Part shown: piece after piece, positions 19,388 to 27,280 of the stretch
How the letters are laid out: each line of letters starts with the position of its first letter
Numbering within the stretch: position 1 is the stretch's first letter
NCBI RefSeq assembly: GCF_029210385.1
Contig: NZ_JARGDQ010000010.1
Coordinates: 1 to 64,000 of the forward strand
Origin: Desulfurivibrio dismutans
GTDB taxonomy: Bacteria > Desulfobacterota > Desulfobulbia > Desulfobulbales > Desulfurivibrionaceae
DNA: 64,000 bases
Direction of reading: 5' to 3'
Notes under the pieces: model-generated
Database searches by the model: none
Seen by the model: the letters and a program-made list of their open reading frames with translations, nothing else
What the model was told of the DNA's origin: nothing
Program-made: the position numbers and the translations under genes

Positions 19388-20328
19388 GACAATAACTCCT
19401 TGGGGTCTTGATTGTTCTCCTGTTTCCGGCGCTCGACGGTAAGCTGGTGCTGCACGGCAGCCTGCCGGTCCCGGGCTTTTTTCCCTTCCACCAGGGTCAT
19501 CAGCTCAGCGACAAAGTCGGTCATCTGGTGGGCCATGGCGGAAAGCTCTTCGGCCGCGGCGGCGGACTCTTCGGCATTGGCGGCGGAGCGCTGCACCACG
19601 GTGTCCATTTCGTTCATGGCGGCGTCGTGTAGGCCCTGGCCGATTCGGGTCAGGGGGCGGGAAATTGAACGGGTAATGATGAAGGCGGCTAAAATGCCCA
19701 GCAGAATTGCCCCGACGCTCAAGCTCAGCACCAGGCTGCGGCCGCCGAAAACCATCTCCTGGGCGAAATTGCCGCCGCTGGTCATCTCCCGTGTCTCGTG
19801 TTCCACCATTGCTGCCACCGCCGCGATCAGTTCGTTCTGGGCCGGTCGGATGGTGTTCAGCAGCATGTTTTGGGCGCCGCTCAATTCTTCATCGGTGGCC
19901 AGATTCAGGTAGGTATTAACCATCTGGTAATATTCATGGTAGTTGTTGCGGGCGCGGCTCAGCACTTCTTGACCTTCCCGGGAGGAGGTGTCTGCTTCGA
20001 AAGCCGCAAATCGTTCCTCAATGGTCCGGTGGGCGGTGTCAATGTGGGCCAGCTCTCCATCACGTTCACCTTCATCAAGGATGTAGATGAGGGGCAGATT
20101 GCGGGCGATGAGGTTGATCTCGTCAATCACCTCGTTGGCTTCCTCGGTTTTGGGAAACCGGACCTCCACCACCTCGTCGATGACCTCCTGCAAGGTGCCC
20201 AGACGCATGGTGGTAAAGATGGCCACCACCGCCAGAAAGACGATGATCAGCCCGAAACCGGTTCCCATTCGGGCCCCTATTCGCATATTTTTGGTTAAGT
20301 CCAATTTGTCGGTAAGTTCGTTCATCAT
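19384..20328 (-). CDS. Chemoreceptor lacking its signalling hairpin (internal deletion)
   Basis: 314 residues: TM1 about 21-43, a four-helix-bundle periplasmic domain, TM2 about 200-220 and the first part of HAMP (TRSISRPLTRIGQGLHDAA). The sequence then jumps directly to [21 protein letters not shown], which in the chemoreceptor at 12769 lies in the descending arm near the end of the signalling domain. The whole hairpin with the CheW/CheA-binding tip and methylation segments is missing in frame. AGGAGG precedes ATG 20328 (ATG 20325 also possible). It may be a natural in-frame deletion, a regulatory decoy, or a collapse in assembly. Confidence 0.85.
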   Translation of the reverse strand: MMNELTDKLDLTKNMRIGARMGTGFGLIIVFLAVVAIFTTMRLGTLQEVIDEVVEVRFPKTEEANEVIDEINLIARNLPLIYILDEGERDGELAHIDTAHRTIEERFAAFEADTSSREGQEVLSRARNNYHEYYQMVNTYLNLATDEELSGAQNMLLNTIRPAQNELIAAVAAMVEHETREMTSGGNFAQEMVFGGRSLVLSLSVGAILLGILAAFIITRSISRPLTRIGQGLHDAAMNEMDTVVQRSAANAEESAAAAEELSAMAHQMTDFVAELMTLVEGKKARDRQAAVQHQLTVERRKQENNQDPKELLS

Positions 20329-20796
20329 GTTCCTCCTTGCAGATGGACTACGGCCATCATCTGCTCAAGGCCGTAGAGGTAAATTGGATATCTGTCGTTG
20401 ACGTTAAATAATTACCAGGCTGCCCGTCCATGCCCTTAACCACGTATTGTGATAGGCCAATGGTACGTACGGACCCATGGGTAGTTTTTTCTGGTTGTGG
20501 TAGGTGTTTTTACGTATGGTTTGTGTGATTTATTGTTTTTTGGTCGTTTTTGGTGGTGGTTCCTGGGTATGATCGCGTTGGTTTGGCCCTGTATATCTTG
20601 ACTTTTTTCGTTAAAACTGATTACTGGAACATCACTCATTCAGTGGTGCGACTGTGTTTAAAGGGGTTTACCTGCGGACGGATGGGGCTGTGTGGCAAAT
20701 GGGGGAAATCGAGCTTGTGGTGGGGGGAGTTTGCGAATAACCGCGTGAGCCCTGATAGACGCCAAGGTCCAGGCTGAACGGGCTTGAGGGCCTTTG
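20329..20796. other. Divergent intergenic region, chemoreceptor / LuxR-type regulator
   Basis: 468 bp without a supported gene. Near the chemoreceptor there is a leader hairpin CTACGGCC-N13-GGCCGTAG (about 20346-20375). From about 20480 to 20590 the plus strand is strikingly G+T rich and nearly free of C. TTGACT at about 20599 is a possible -35 without a good -10. Short open frames here have no ribosome site or homology. Confidence 0.45.
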
Positions 20797-21477
20797 ATGA
20801 TGAAAAAGAAGATCAGGCTGGTGGCAGCCGATAGTCAACCCTTGATCCTGGAAGGGATCAGACGAATGGTGGCCAGTCAGGCCGACCTGGAAATGGTTGG
20901 CGGGGCGGCCGACGGCCGGGAGTTGCTGCGGCTGGTCAAAAAACTGAAGCCGGATTTGGTTCTCCTGGATCTTTCCATGCCCAATCTGGACGGCCTGGAG
21001 GCTCTGCCCCTGCTCAAGGAAGCGTTGCCCACGGTCGGAGTGGTTGTGCTTTCCACGCACGACAAGGAAACTTACGTCCAGCAGACATTGGCCGCCGGTG
21101 CCCTGGGGTATGTCCTTAAGACCGACAGTGACGCTAGAGTTCTTGAGGCCCTGCGCCTGACCGCCGCCGGGCAGTATTTTATCAGTCCATCCTTGCGGGA
21201 AGAGGTTATCAAAACGTACCTGAATTCCACCGGACGGGAGGAGGTCCCGGAAACCTCCGCCTATGACACCCTGACGGCCCGCGAACAGCAGGTGTTCCGG
21301 CTGGTGGTGGGGGGCCGTATCAGCAGGGAAATTGCCGCCACCCTTGGCATCAGCCCACGAACGGTGGAAAAACACCGGGCCAACATTATCCGCAAACTGG
21401 AAGTGCGTGATACTTCGGCCATGATCCGCTACGCCATCAAGGTCGGGGTGGTGGACCCCGATCTGTGGGACCATTGA
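20797..21477 (+). CDS. NarL/LuxR-family response regulator
   Basis: 226 residues. The receiver domain (1-120) has phospho-Asp in LVLLDLSMPNLDG and conserved Thr (STHDKE) and Lys (YVLKTDSD). A LuxR-type HTH (about 150-220) carries LTAREQQVFRLVVGGRISREIAATLGISPRTVEKHRANI. TTG 20794, ATG 20797 and ATG 20800 are in frame; ATG 20797 sits best after GAGGG. It is a lone plus-strand gene among minus-strand signalling genes. The cognate kinase is not identified; the PAS kinase at 22088 is the nearest without a receiver. Confidence 0.9.
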   Translation: MMKKKIRLVAADSQPLILEGIRRMVASQADLEMVGGAADGRELLRLVKKLKPDLVLLDLSMPNLDGLEALPLLKEALPTVGVVVLSTHDKETYVQQTLAAGALGYVLKTDSDARVLEALRLTAAGQYFISPSLREEVIKTYLNSTGREEVPETSAYDTLTAREQQVFRLVVGGRISREIAATLGISPRTVEKHRANIIRKLEVRDTSAMIRYAIKVGVVDPDLWDH

Positions 21478-21529
21478 GCGGGGTCCAGCCTCAATCCCTC
21501 TGCTTTGTGCCGCAGCACCTGCCTTTCGT

Positions 21530-22069
21530 TCAGGCCGCGCTGGCCATTTCCGCGGCTTGGGCCAGTTCCTGTTCCCCCAGCACCCGGTCGATATCCAGCA
21601 GAATCTTGACCTTGTTGCCGACCTTGGCAATCCCGGCGATGAAACGTTGGTCCAGTTCGGTGCCGAAGGAGGGGGCGGGTTCAATGTCGCCGGTTCTGAT
21701 GTTCAGCACCTCGGAGACCGAGTCCACCACCAGCCCCATCGCCAGCGGAGTGCCGTGCCGACCGCTGATTTCCACCACCACGATGCAGGTGCGGTCGGTG
21801 GGCTCCTCGGCGGCCATGCCGAAGCGCCGACGCAGGTCGATAACCGGGATCACCTTGCCCCGCAGGTTGATCACCCCCCGAAAATGTTCCGGCGTGCGAG
21901 GAATGGCGGTCACCGGCATCAGCCCGATGATCTCCCGGATCTGGATGATGTTGATGCCATATTCCTCCAAGCCCAGGCTGAAGGTCAGGTACTTGCTGAT
22001 CTGGTTGCTGTTGGCCGCCAGGGCCTGTCGATCGTCATTCTGCCGCTCGGCATAGGTGGTGGTGGTCAT
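21530..22069 (-). CDS. cheW: CheW-like coupling protein
   Basis: 179-residue CheW domain closely related to the one at 18860 (YGINIIQIREIIGLMPVTAIP, RGVINLRGKVIPVIDLRRRFG, GLVVDSVSEVL). AAGGAG precedes the start. Last gene of the sigma-54-type operon STAS > GGDEF-EAL > PAS kinase > CheW, 18 bp after the kinase. No receptor or CheA gene adjoins it. Confidence 0.93.
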   Translation of the reverse strand: MTTTTYAERQNDDRQALAANSNQISKYLTFSLGLEEYGINIIQIREIIGLMPVTAIPRTPEHFRGVINLRGKVIPVIDLRRRFGMAAEEPTDRTCIVVVEISGRHGTPLAMGLVVDSVSEVLNIRTGDIEPAPSFGTELDQRFIAGIAKVGNKVKILLDIDRVLGEQELAQAAEMASAA

Positions 22070-22087
22070 GGTGGTTCTCCTTGTGGG

Positions 22088-23275
22088 TCACGGTTGCAAA
22101 CGTTTTTTATCTTTTTTCCCTTGTCCAGAATTTGGTTGATTGAAGGCAGCATCCTCGACCGGGGCTGCACTGCGGGGCAGCCAGACGCTGACCGTGGTGC
22201 CTCGCCCCGGTTCGCTGGTTACCGCCACGGCGCCGTCGGCCGCCTTGACGATGCCATGCACCACCGCCAGGCCCATGCCGGTGCCTTCCCCCCGGTTCTT
22301 GGTGGTGAAGTAGGGCTCGAAGATCTTATCCTTGATGGCCGGGTCGATGCCCTCGCCGTGGTCGGTCACCGTCAGCAGCAGGTAGTCCCGGTCGGCTGCC
22401 AGTTCGGCCGGTAGCGCCGCGTGCCGTTTCAGTTGCCACTCAGCCAGGGAGATGGTAACGATTCCGCCGTGCCGGCGGGTGGCGTGGGCGGCGTTGGTGG
22501 CCAGGTTGATGATCACCTGCAGCATTTGAGTGGGGTCGGCCTCCACCGCATCGTGGTCGGTGTCAATCCGGTAATGTAGTTCAACGCCGGCGGGCAAGGC
22601 CGAGCAAAGAAATTTGACCCCCTCCTTGATTACCCCGCCCAGGTGCAGGGGTTGCGGTTCATGGGGTTGCCGCCGACTGAAGTCGAGGATCTGTTTGACC
22701 AGTTGCCGGGCCCGCAACGCCGCCTGGCGGATCTGCTGCAGGTTGCGGTGGACGGGATCTTCCGGGGCCAGCCGCGCCAGCGACATCTCGGTCCGCATGA
22801 TGACGGGAGTGAGAATATTGTTGAAATCGTGGGCGATCCCGCCGGCCAGCACCCCGATGGACTCCATCTTGCGGGCCTGAAAAAGTTGGGCCTCCATCTG
22901 TTTACGTTCGCTGAGATCGCGGAAGACCACCACCGCGCCACGGCCGGCCGCTCCGGTGTCCGGCAGCGGGGTGACGGTAAGTGAAACCGGGAAACCCTCG
23001 CCGTTGCGGCGCCAGAACCATTCCTCCTCCGCGTGGCGTTTTGCACCGTCCTGCAAGGTTTGCCAGACCGGGCAATCGGTTGCCGGGTAATCCGTACCGT
23101 CGGGCCGGTGATGATGAAAAAGCCGATGCTGGTTCCGGCCCAAGATTTCTTCAGCGGAAAAACCCAGCATTTTCAGGGCCGCCGGGTTGATAAAGGTGCA
23201 GTGCCCCGCCGCGTCGACCCCGTAAACTCCCTCGCCCATACTGTCCAGCAGCAGAACGGCATCGATTGATTTCAT
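22088..23275 (-). CDS. PAS-domain sensor histidine kinase
   Basis: 395-residue soluble kinase. The PAS domain (1-125) begins with LLDSMGEGVYGVDAAGHCTFINPAALKM. HisKA carries GGIAHDFNNILTP with the phosphoacceptor His near 148. The HATPase domain (about 245-375) has N box NLATNAAHA, G1 DHGEGI and F box YFTTKNRGEGTGMGL. There is no receiver and no membrane segment. The start overlaps the stop of the GGDEF-EAL gene by four bases (ATGA). Confidence 0.92.
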   Translation of the reverse strand: MKSIDAVLLLDSMGEGVYGVDAAGHCTFINPAALKMLGFSAEEILGRNQHRLFHHHRPDGTDYPATDCPVWQTLQDGAKRHAEEEWFWRRNGEGFPVSLTVTPLPDTGAAGRGAVVVFRDLSERKQMEAQLFQARKMESIGVLAGGIAHDFNNILTPVIMRTEMSLARLAPEDPVHRNLQQIRQAALRARQLVKQILDFSRRQPHEPQPLHLGGVIKEGVKFLCSALPAGVELHYRIDTDHDAVEADPTQMLQVIINLATNAAHATRRHGGIVTISLAEWQLKRHAALPAELAADRDYLLLTVTDHGEGIDPAIKDKIFEPYFTTKNRGEGTGMGLAVVHGIVKAADGAVAVTSEPGRGTTVSVWLPRSAAPVEDAAFNQPNSGQGKKDKKRLQP

Positions 23276-25596
23276 GTAAATTTTCCGTGATGGTTCAAGA
23301 GGGCTTCCAGTTGTCCGGCGGGCAGGGCCCGGGCGAAGATCCAGCCCTGGTAAGAGGTGCAGTGGTGCCGGTGGAGAAATTCCAGTTGCTCTTCGCTCTC
23401 CACCCCTTCGGCCACCGCTTCCAGGTTCATGCTGGCGGCCAGGCCCAGCACCGCCTTGACGATGATGCGGTTGCTTTCATCCAGGGTAAGGTCGCTGATG
23501 AAGCTGCGGTCGATTTTGAGCTGGCTGATGGGCAGCGATTTCAGGTAGGCCAGGGAGGAATGGCCGGTGCCGAAATCATCCAGGGCCAGGCTCAGGCCCA
23601 ACTCGCTTAGGCTGTGGAGTTGGCGGGAGGCGGCGTTGATGTTGTCCATGGCCGCCGTTTCGGTGATTTCCAACTCCAGCCGGTGGGCCGGGGCGCCGGT
23701 GGCGGCCAGGATGTTGGCCAGGCGGTTGACCAAATCCGGCTGGCGGAACTGCTGGGGCGAGAGGTTGACCGCCATTTTCAGCTCCCGCCCGGCGGCGTGC
23801 CAGTCCGCCAGTTGCCGACAAGCGGTGTGCAGCACCCAGTCACCCAGGGGGACGATAAGGCCGGTGGCCTCGGCCATGGGGATGAAACGGTCGGGTCCGA
23901 CCTGGCCCAGCTCCTCGTCGTGCCAGCGCAGCAGGGCTTCCACCCCGATGATCCGGCCGTCGGCCACCGCCACCTTGGGCTGGTAGTGCAGTTCCAACCG
24001 GTTTTGCTCCAGGGCCGTTTTAAGTTTGTGGTGCAGCACCAGGTCGTCCTGGTGGCGGCGGTTGAGTTCCCGGGCGTAAAATGAATAGGTGCCGCGGCCG
24101 GCCTTTTTGGCCTGGTACATGGCCATTTCCACGTGGCGCAGCAGGGTTTTGTCATCATCGCCGTCGTCGGGGAAGCAGGCGATGCCGGTGCTGCCACTGA
24201 TTAAGATGTTCGGCGTGCTGTCGGTGTGGACGGGGGTTTCCAGGGCGGCCAAAAGCTGCCGGGCCACTTCGGCGCTTTCCCGGCATTCCTTGATGTTCGG
24301 CAGCAGGATGACGAATTCGTCGCCACTGAAGCGGCCTACGGTGCCGTCGCCGTCGGCCAGGGTTTCTTGCAGGCGCCGGGCGATAACCCGCAGCACCTCG
24401 TCGCCGGCGGCATGGCCGAAGTTGTTGTTGATCGCCTTGAAGTTATCCAGATCCAACTGCAGTACCGCCACCGGCCGTTCTTCTTTGGCGGCCCGGTGCA
24501 CCGCCTGGCGCAGGCGGTCCTGGAACAGCTCGCGGTTGGGCAGGCCGGTGAGCCGGTCGTGGGTGGCCTGGTGACGCAGTTGCTCCATGGCCTGGGTCAC
24601 TTCCCGTTCAGCCTTACGGGTGACGGTGTAAAGCAGGGTCAACAGGGCACCCAGCAGGATGGCCGCCATGGCCAGATTGGCGATGACGGTTTGCCGGAAG
24701 GCACCCATCAAGGCGGTGGCGTCGTAAAGAATCACCAGGTCGGCCACGTCGCGGCCGGCGGCGTCGTGCTGATGGATGATCCCGCCCCATAAGCGTTCAT
24801 TGCGATGGGGCAAAAAGAGCTTGGCTGGGCCGTCAAAGTCATTGTGGCCGGTGCGCAACCACTTTTGCAGGCCGGCGGGCAGCCGGGAAGCGGTCTGATG
24901 GGCAATGACCAGGTCGGGATAGTCGTCCCAGTTGCCGCTGAAGGCGAACTTTTCCCGGCCGGCGGTGAAATTCTCCTGGCTGGTGTATTCCTTGCGCAGC
25001 ACGCTGACCATTTGCACCTGTAAAATATTGGCCATTTCCTGTAGCAGGTGTTCAGTTTCCATGCCAAGCTCAATGAAGCCCAGCAACTCGTCGCCATCGT
25101 ACCAAGGGATGACGTAGCGCAGGGTCAGGGTGGCCGAGGAACCGAGTTCCAGGCCGTGGGCGGCTTGGCCGGTGGTGGCGGCCTGGAGCATGGTATGGCG
25201 GTTGATGGTGCCGCCGGTTTTGCTCGGATTGTACGGGCGCAGAAAGACCGACCGGTCCGGCTCCACCAGGTAGAAATGAGTGATTTTGAAATCCTCGAGC
25301 ATGGCGGCGGCCAGGGGTGCGGTCAAATGCAGCAGCAGTTCCCGGTCGCGGCGGCCCCAGGCGGCAGTCAGTTCGAGGTTTCGGCTCAGGTGCTTGGCGT
25401 GGGCCTGCAGGATCCGGGTCTGCTGGCTAAGCAGGTGGGTCCGGTAGTCACGGCCCTGCTCCATGAGCCGGGACATGCTGGCCCGCGATTGGCTTTTGGC
25501 CAACTGGTACTGGAAAAAACCCCAGAACACCAGGCCCAGCAGAATGGCGATGGCCATGGGGGTCAGAATCCAGGTTTTGAAACGGGCGACGGACAT
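23272..25596 (-). CDS. Membrane GGDEF-EAL c-di-GMP protein with Cache-like sensor
   Basis: 774 residues. TM1 is about 12-30, a periplasmic Cache-like sensor about 40-290, TM2 about 302-325. The GGDEF domain has the slightly altered motif RFSGDEF. The EAL domain (about 520-770) retains EALLRW, ELEITETA, LDDFGTGHSS and LKIDRSFI, so the phosphodiesterase is probably active. Cyclase activity is possible because SGDEF variants can function. Coupled by a four-base overlap to the PAS kinase and preceded by the STAS gene. Confidence 0.92.
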   Translation of the reverse strand: MSVARFKTWILTPMAIAILLGLVFWGFFQYQLAKSQSRASMSRLMEQGRDYRTHLLSQQTRILQAHAKHLSRNLELTAAWGRRDRELLLHLTAPLAAAMLEDFKITHFYLVEPDRSVFLRPYNPSKTGGTINRHTMLQAATTGQAAHGLELGSSATLTLRYVIPWYDGDELLGFIELGMETEHLLQEMANILQVQMVSVLRKEYTSQENFTAGREKFAFSGNWDDYPDLVIAHQTASRLPAGLQKWLRTGHNDFDGPAKLFLPHRNERLWGGIIHQHDAAGRDVADLVILYDATALMGAFRQTVIANLAMAAILLGALLTLLYTVTRKAEREVTQAMEQLRHQATHDRLTGLPNRELFQDRLRQAVHRAAKEERPVAVLQLDLDNFKAINNNFGHAAGDEVLRVIARRLQETLADGDGTVGRFSGDEFVILLPNIKECRESAEVARQLLAALETPVHTDSTPNILISGSTGIACFPDDGDDDKTLLRHVEMAMYQAKKAGRGTYSFYARELNRRHQDDLVLHHKLKTALEQNRLELHYQPKVAVADGRIIGVEALLRWHDEELGQVGPDRFIPMAEATGLIVPLGDWVLHTACRQLADWHAAGRELKMAVNLSPQQFRQPDLVNRLANILAATGAPAHRLELEITETAAMDNINAASRQLHSLSELGLSLALDDFGTGHSSLAYLKSLPISQLKIDRSFISDLTLDESNRIIVKAVLGLAASMNLEAVAEGVESEEQLEFLHRHHCTSYQGWIFARALPAGQLEALLNHHGKFT

Positions 25597-25610
25597 TGGC
25601 GGATTCCTCT

Positions 25611-25931
25611 TCAGGCCGTAAATTCCTGGCCGGCCACCCGGAACAGGGTGTGGAACTCCAGTTCGTTGAAAAGGTTAAAAATGGGATCAGGCAGGTTAAC
25701 CACAGCCAGATTGCCGCCGGAATTGGCCAACCATTTGTAGAAGAGCAGGAGTTTACCGATCCCGGCGCTGCCCACCCGCCCAACACCGGCAAAGTCGAGT
25801 TCCACCTCGCGGATATCGGCCAGGTCCAGGCTGCGGAAGTGGTCCCGCAGGCGGACAGCGTTTTTCTCGTCCATGGTGCCTTGCAGAATGATTCTGATCT
25901 GGTTGCCTTTGCGAAGCGTACTGATTTCCAT
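25611..25931 (-). CDS. STAS-domain anti-sigma-factor-antagonist-like protein
   Basis: 106 residues, a single STAS domain. The usual DSxG phosphorylation motif reads GSAGIG with Ser55, so phosphorylation may be retained although the preceding Asp is missing. ATG 25931 follows AGGAGG at good spacing; the frame extends upstream without support. First gene of the four-gene operon, about 43 bases after the start predicted for the sigma-54 promoter. No partner switch kinase or phosphatase adjoins it; coupling to the c-di-GMP enzyme is inferred. Confidence 0.88.
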   Translation of the reverse strand: MEISTLRKGNQIRIILQGTMDEKNAVRLRDHFRSLDLADIREVELDFAGVGRVGSAGIGKLLLFYKWLANSGGNLAVVNLPDPIFNLFNELEFHTLFRVAGQEFTA

Positions 25932-25984
25932 GGCGGTTCCTCCTGGGTAAGTTGATTCGAATGGCTTGCTTGGCAAAGGAAACC

Positions 25985-26000
25985 TGCAAGGGGTGTGCCA
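25985..26000 (-). promoter_or_regulatory. Sigma-54 (-24/-12) promoter of the STAS/c-di-GMP/CheW operon
   Basis: Minus-strand TGGCAC-ACCCC-TTGCA is an exact match to the -24/-12 consensus (TGGCAC-N5-TTGCA), with GG and GC ten bases apart. It lies 54 bp upstream of the STAS ATG. Two inverted repeats 100-150 bp further upstream fit enhancer sites. Confidence 0.85.
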
Positions 26001-26105
26001 TGGTAGCAAAGAAATTATTTTTTCTAAAAAAGAATATAATTACAGTAAGATAATAAAATAACGGGGAGCTGCCGGGGGGAACTGAGTGGTGGTTGCAAGA
26101 GGGTT

Positions 26106-26143
26106 TTGGCATGGGGTGCCAGGCTTTGGCATTTCATGCCAAA
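26106..26143 (-). promoter_or_regulatory. Tandem inverted repeats, probable sigma-54 enhancer (UAS)
   Basis: TTGGCA-N5-TGCCAG (26106-26122) and TTTGGCA-N5-TGCCAAA (26125-26143) lie in tandem, and a further half-site TTTGGC follows at 26145-26150. Centre spacing is about two helical turns. They lie roughly 140 and 160 bp upstream of the predicted sigma-54 start, the usual position for NtrC-family activator sites. Confidence 0.65.
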
Positions 26144-26242
26144 ATTTGGCGTGAAAGGACAACGGAGTAGTACTTGCGGCACAACCCTGCCCTGCATCAT
26201 GGTACTGTTTGTTGCCGTTCCTTTGGGGGAACCCGCAAAAGA

Positions 26243-26286
26243 CCCGCCGCCGCAAGGGGTGCTTGCGCGGCGGCGGGTTTTTTTTT
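26243..26286. terminator. Strong terminator between TA pair and enhancer region
   Basis: CCCGCCGCCGC (26243-26253) pairs perfectly with GCGGCGGCGGG (26267-26277). Nine T follow on the plus strand and TCTTTT on the minus strand. On the minus strand it would end toxin-antitoxin transcripts before the sigma-54 control region. Confidence 0.85.
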
Positions 26287-26333
26287 GCGGTGCGGTCGCC
26301 ACTCCTCGCCGCCTCGCTTTGAGGTGCTCGGGG

Positions 26334-26705
26334 TTATACGAGATCGTCGATTGATACGCGAAGAATGGCGGCGATGCGCTTGAGCGTATCAATGCCGCCC
26401 TCGCGGGCACCGGTCTCAATCTGCGATAGATAGGAGGTGCTGATGCTTGCCCCGGCCGCAAGGTCGCGAGCGGATACCCCCCGATACTCGCGCCAGACCC
26501 GGATCTTGTTTTCCCCATCAAGGATGCGGTTCGCCATTTCGGCGGGGAGCAACTCCTCTTCGCCCGCCGCCAGCCGACGCTGAAAATGGTGAATCGTCGC
26601 GACGTCTTCGCGATCTTCGATGGTGTCGAGCATGGCCAGGTAATCGGCCTCGGGGATTACAACCAGGCGCTCTCCCCCGGTGGTGGTGATGATCTGTTCG
26701 TGCAT
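26334..26705 (-). CDS. Antitoxin: Phd-like N-terminus plus XRE HTH
   Basis: 123 residues. The N-terminal part (ERLVVIPEADYLAMLDTIEDREDV) resembles the Phd/YefM-type segment. The C-terminal part (about 65-122) is an XRE helix-turn-helix (SARDLAAGASISTSYLSQIETGAREGGIDTLKRIAAIL) that should bind the operon promoter. It lies 12 bp after the RelE-type toxin gene on the same strand; GGAG precedes the ATG. Toxin-first order is typical of HigBA-like pairs. The composite architecture is inferred from motifs. Confidence 0.85.
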   Translation of the reverse strand: MHEQIITTTGGERLVVIPEADYLAMLDTIEDREDVATIHHFQRRLAAGEEELLPAEMANRILDGENKIRVWREYRGVSARDLAAGASISTSYLSQIETGAREGGIDTLKRIAAILRVSIDDLV

Positions 26706-26717
26706 GATCGTCTGCTC

Positions 26718-26972
26718 CTAATCATAGGCGACGCCACGCGGCGCGACCTTAATGACGGCGATGACTTCGCCGGTTTCCGAAAAAATAACCCGCCAGTCGC
26801 CAACGCGGAGACGAAGGTAACCAGCAGCCCCTTTCAACGCCTTGATATTGTTGGCCAAACTCGCCGGCTTCGCGGCATATTGCTCGATCTTGGCTCGAAC
26901 CAAACGGGCGGCGTCGGCGGGCATTCGACTCAACGTCTTCAAAGCATCCCGGCTGTAGGTGATTTTTTTCAT
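26718..26972 (-). CDS. RelE/ParE-family toxin
   Basis: 84-residue RelE-fold protein. MKKITYSRDALKTLSRMPA opens the fold, and GYLRLRVGDWRVIF followed by VIKVAPRG is the catalytic/ribosome-binding region with conserved Arg residues. It is probably a ribosome-dependent mRNA interferase. ATG 26972 is only seven bases from a strong -10, so the mRNA is leaderless or nearly so. Upstream in-frame codons are therefore not used as starts. Confidence 0.88.
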   Translation of the reverse strand: MKKITYSRDALKTLSRMPADAARLVRAKIEQYAAKPASLANNIKALKGAAGYLRLRVGDWRVIFSETGEVIAVIKVAPRGVAYD

Positions 26973-26979
26973 CTCGATA

Positions 26980-27008
26980 ATATTAGCTAACAGCCAACAT
27001 GAAGTCAA
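26980..27008 (-). promoter_or_regulatory. Promoter of the RelE/HTH toxin-antitoxin pair
   Basis: Minus-strand TTGACT (27003-27008), 17-bp spacer, TAATAT (26980-26985). The toxin ATG starts seven bases after the -10. Confidence 0.8.
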
Positions 27009-27091
27009 GAAATATAGTTGCTATCAGCCATCACTACCCGAAGATTTCTCTGTCACCGCGTGCTGGGATTGCCCCCGTCATCACGGCTCGG

Positions 27092-27175
27092 TTACCGTTC
27101 CCCGCCGCCGTTTTTGGCGTTCTGTTGGGTCATGGAGGAGATTTCTTCCAGGGGGGCGGAGGTTTCCTCACTTTG
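27092..27175 (-). pseudogene. Remnant of a chemoreceptor signalling domain
   Basis: About 27 codons in a 308-bp gene-free gap (26973-27280) translate to SEETSAPLEEISSMTQQNAKN, ending in GGGER and a stop. This matches the ascending arm of the intact chemoreceptors ([14 protein letters not shown] at 12769, [14 protein letters not shown] at 47948). No start, membrane segment or hairpin tip remains. The rest of the gap shows nothing recognisable. Confidence 0.75.
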
Positions 27176-27280
27176 GCGTCGGATGCGAACAATGTGGCAG
27201 TCAGAGGGGCCGGTTAAGGGGCATAATTCGGCGGGTTCTCGTGGCCAGGCACTTTCGCGGGTGGTGGTAGCAAAAATATC

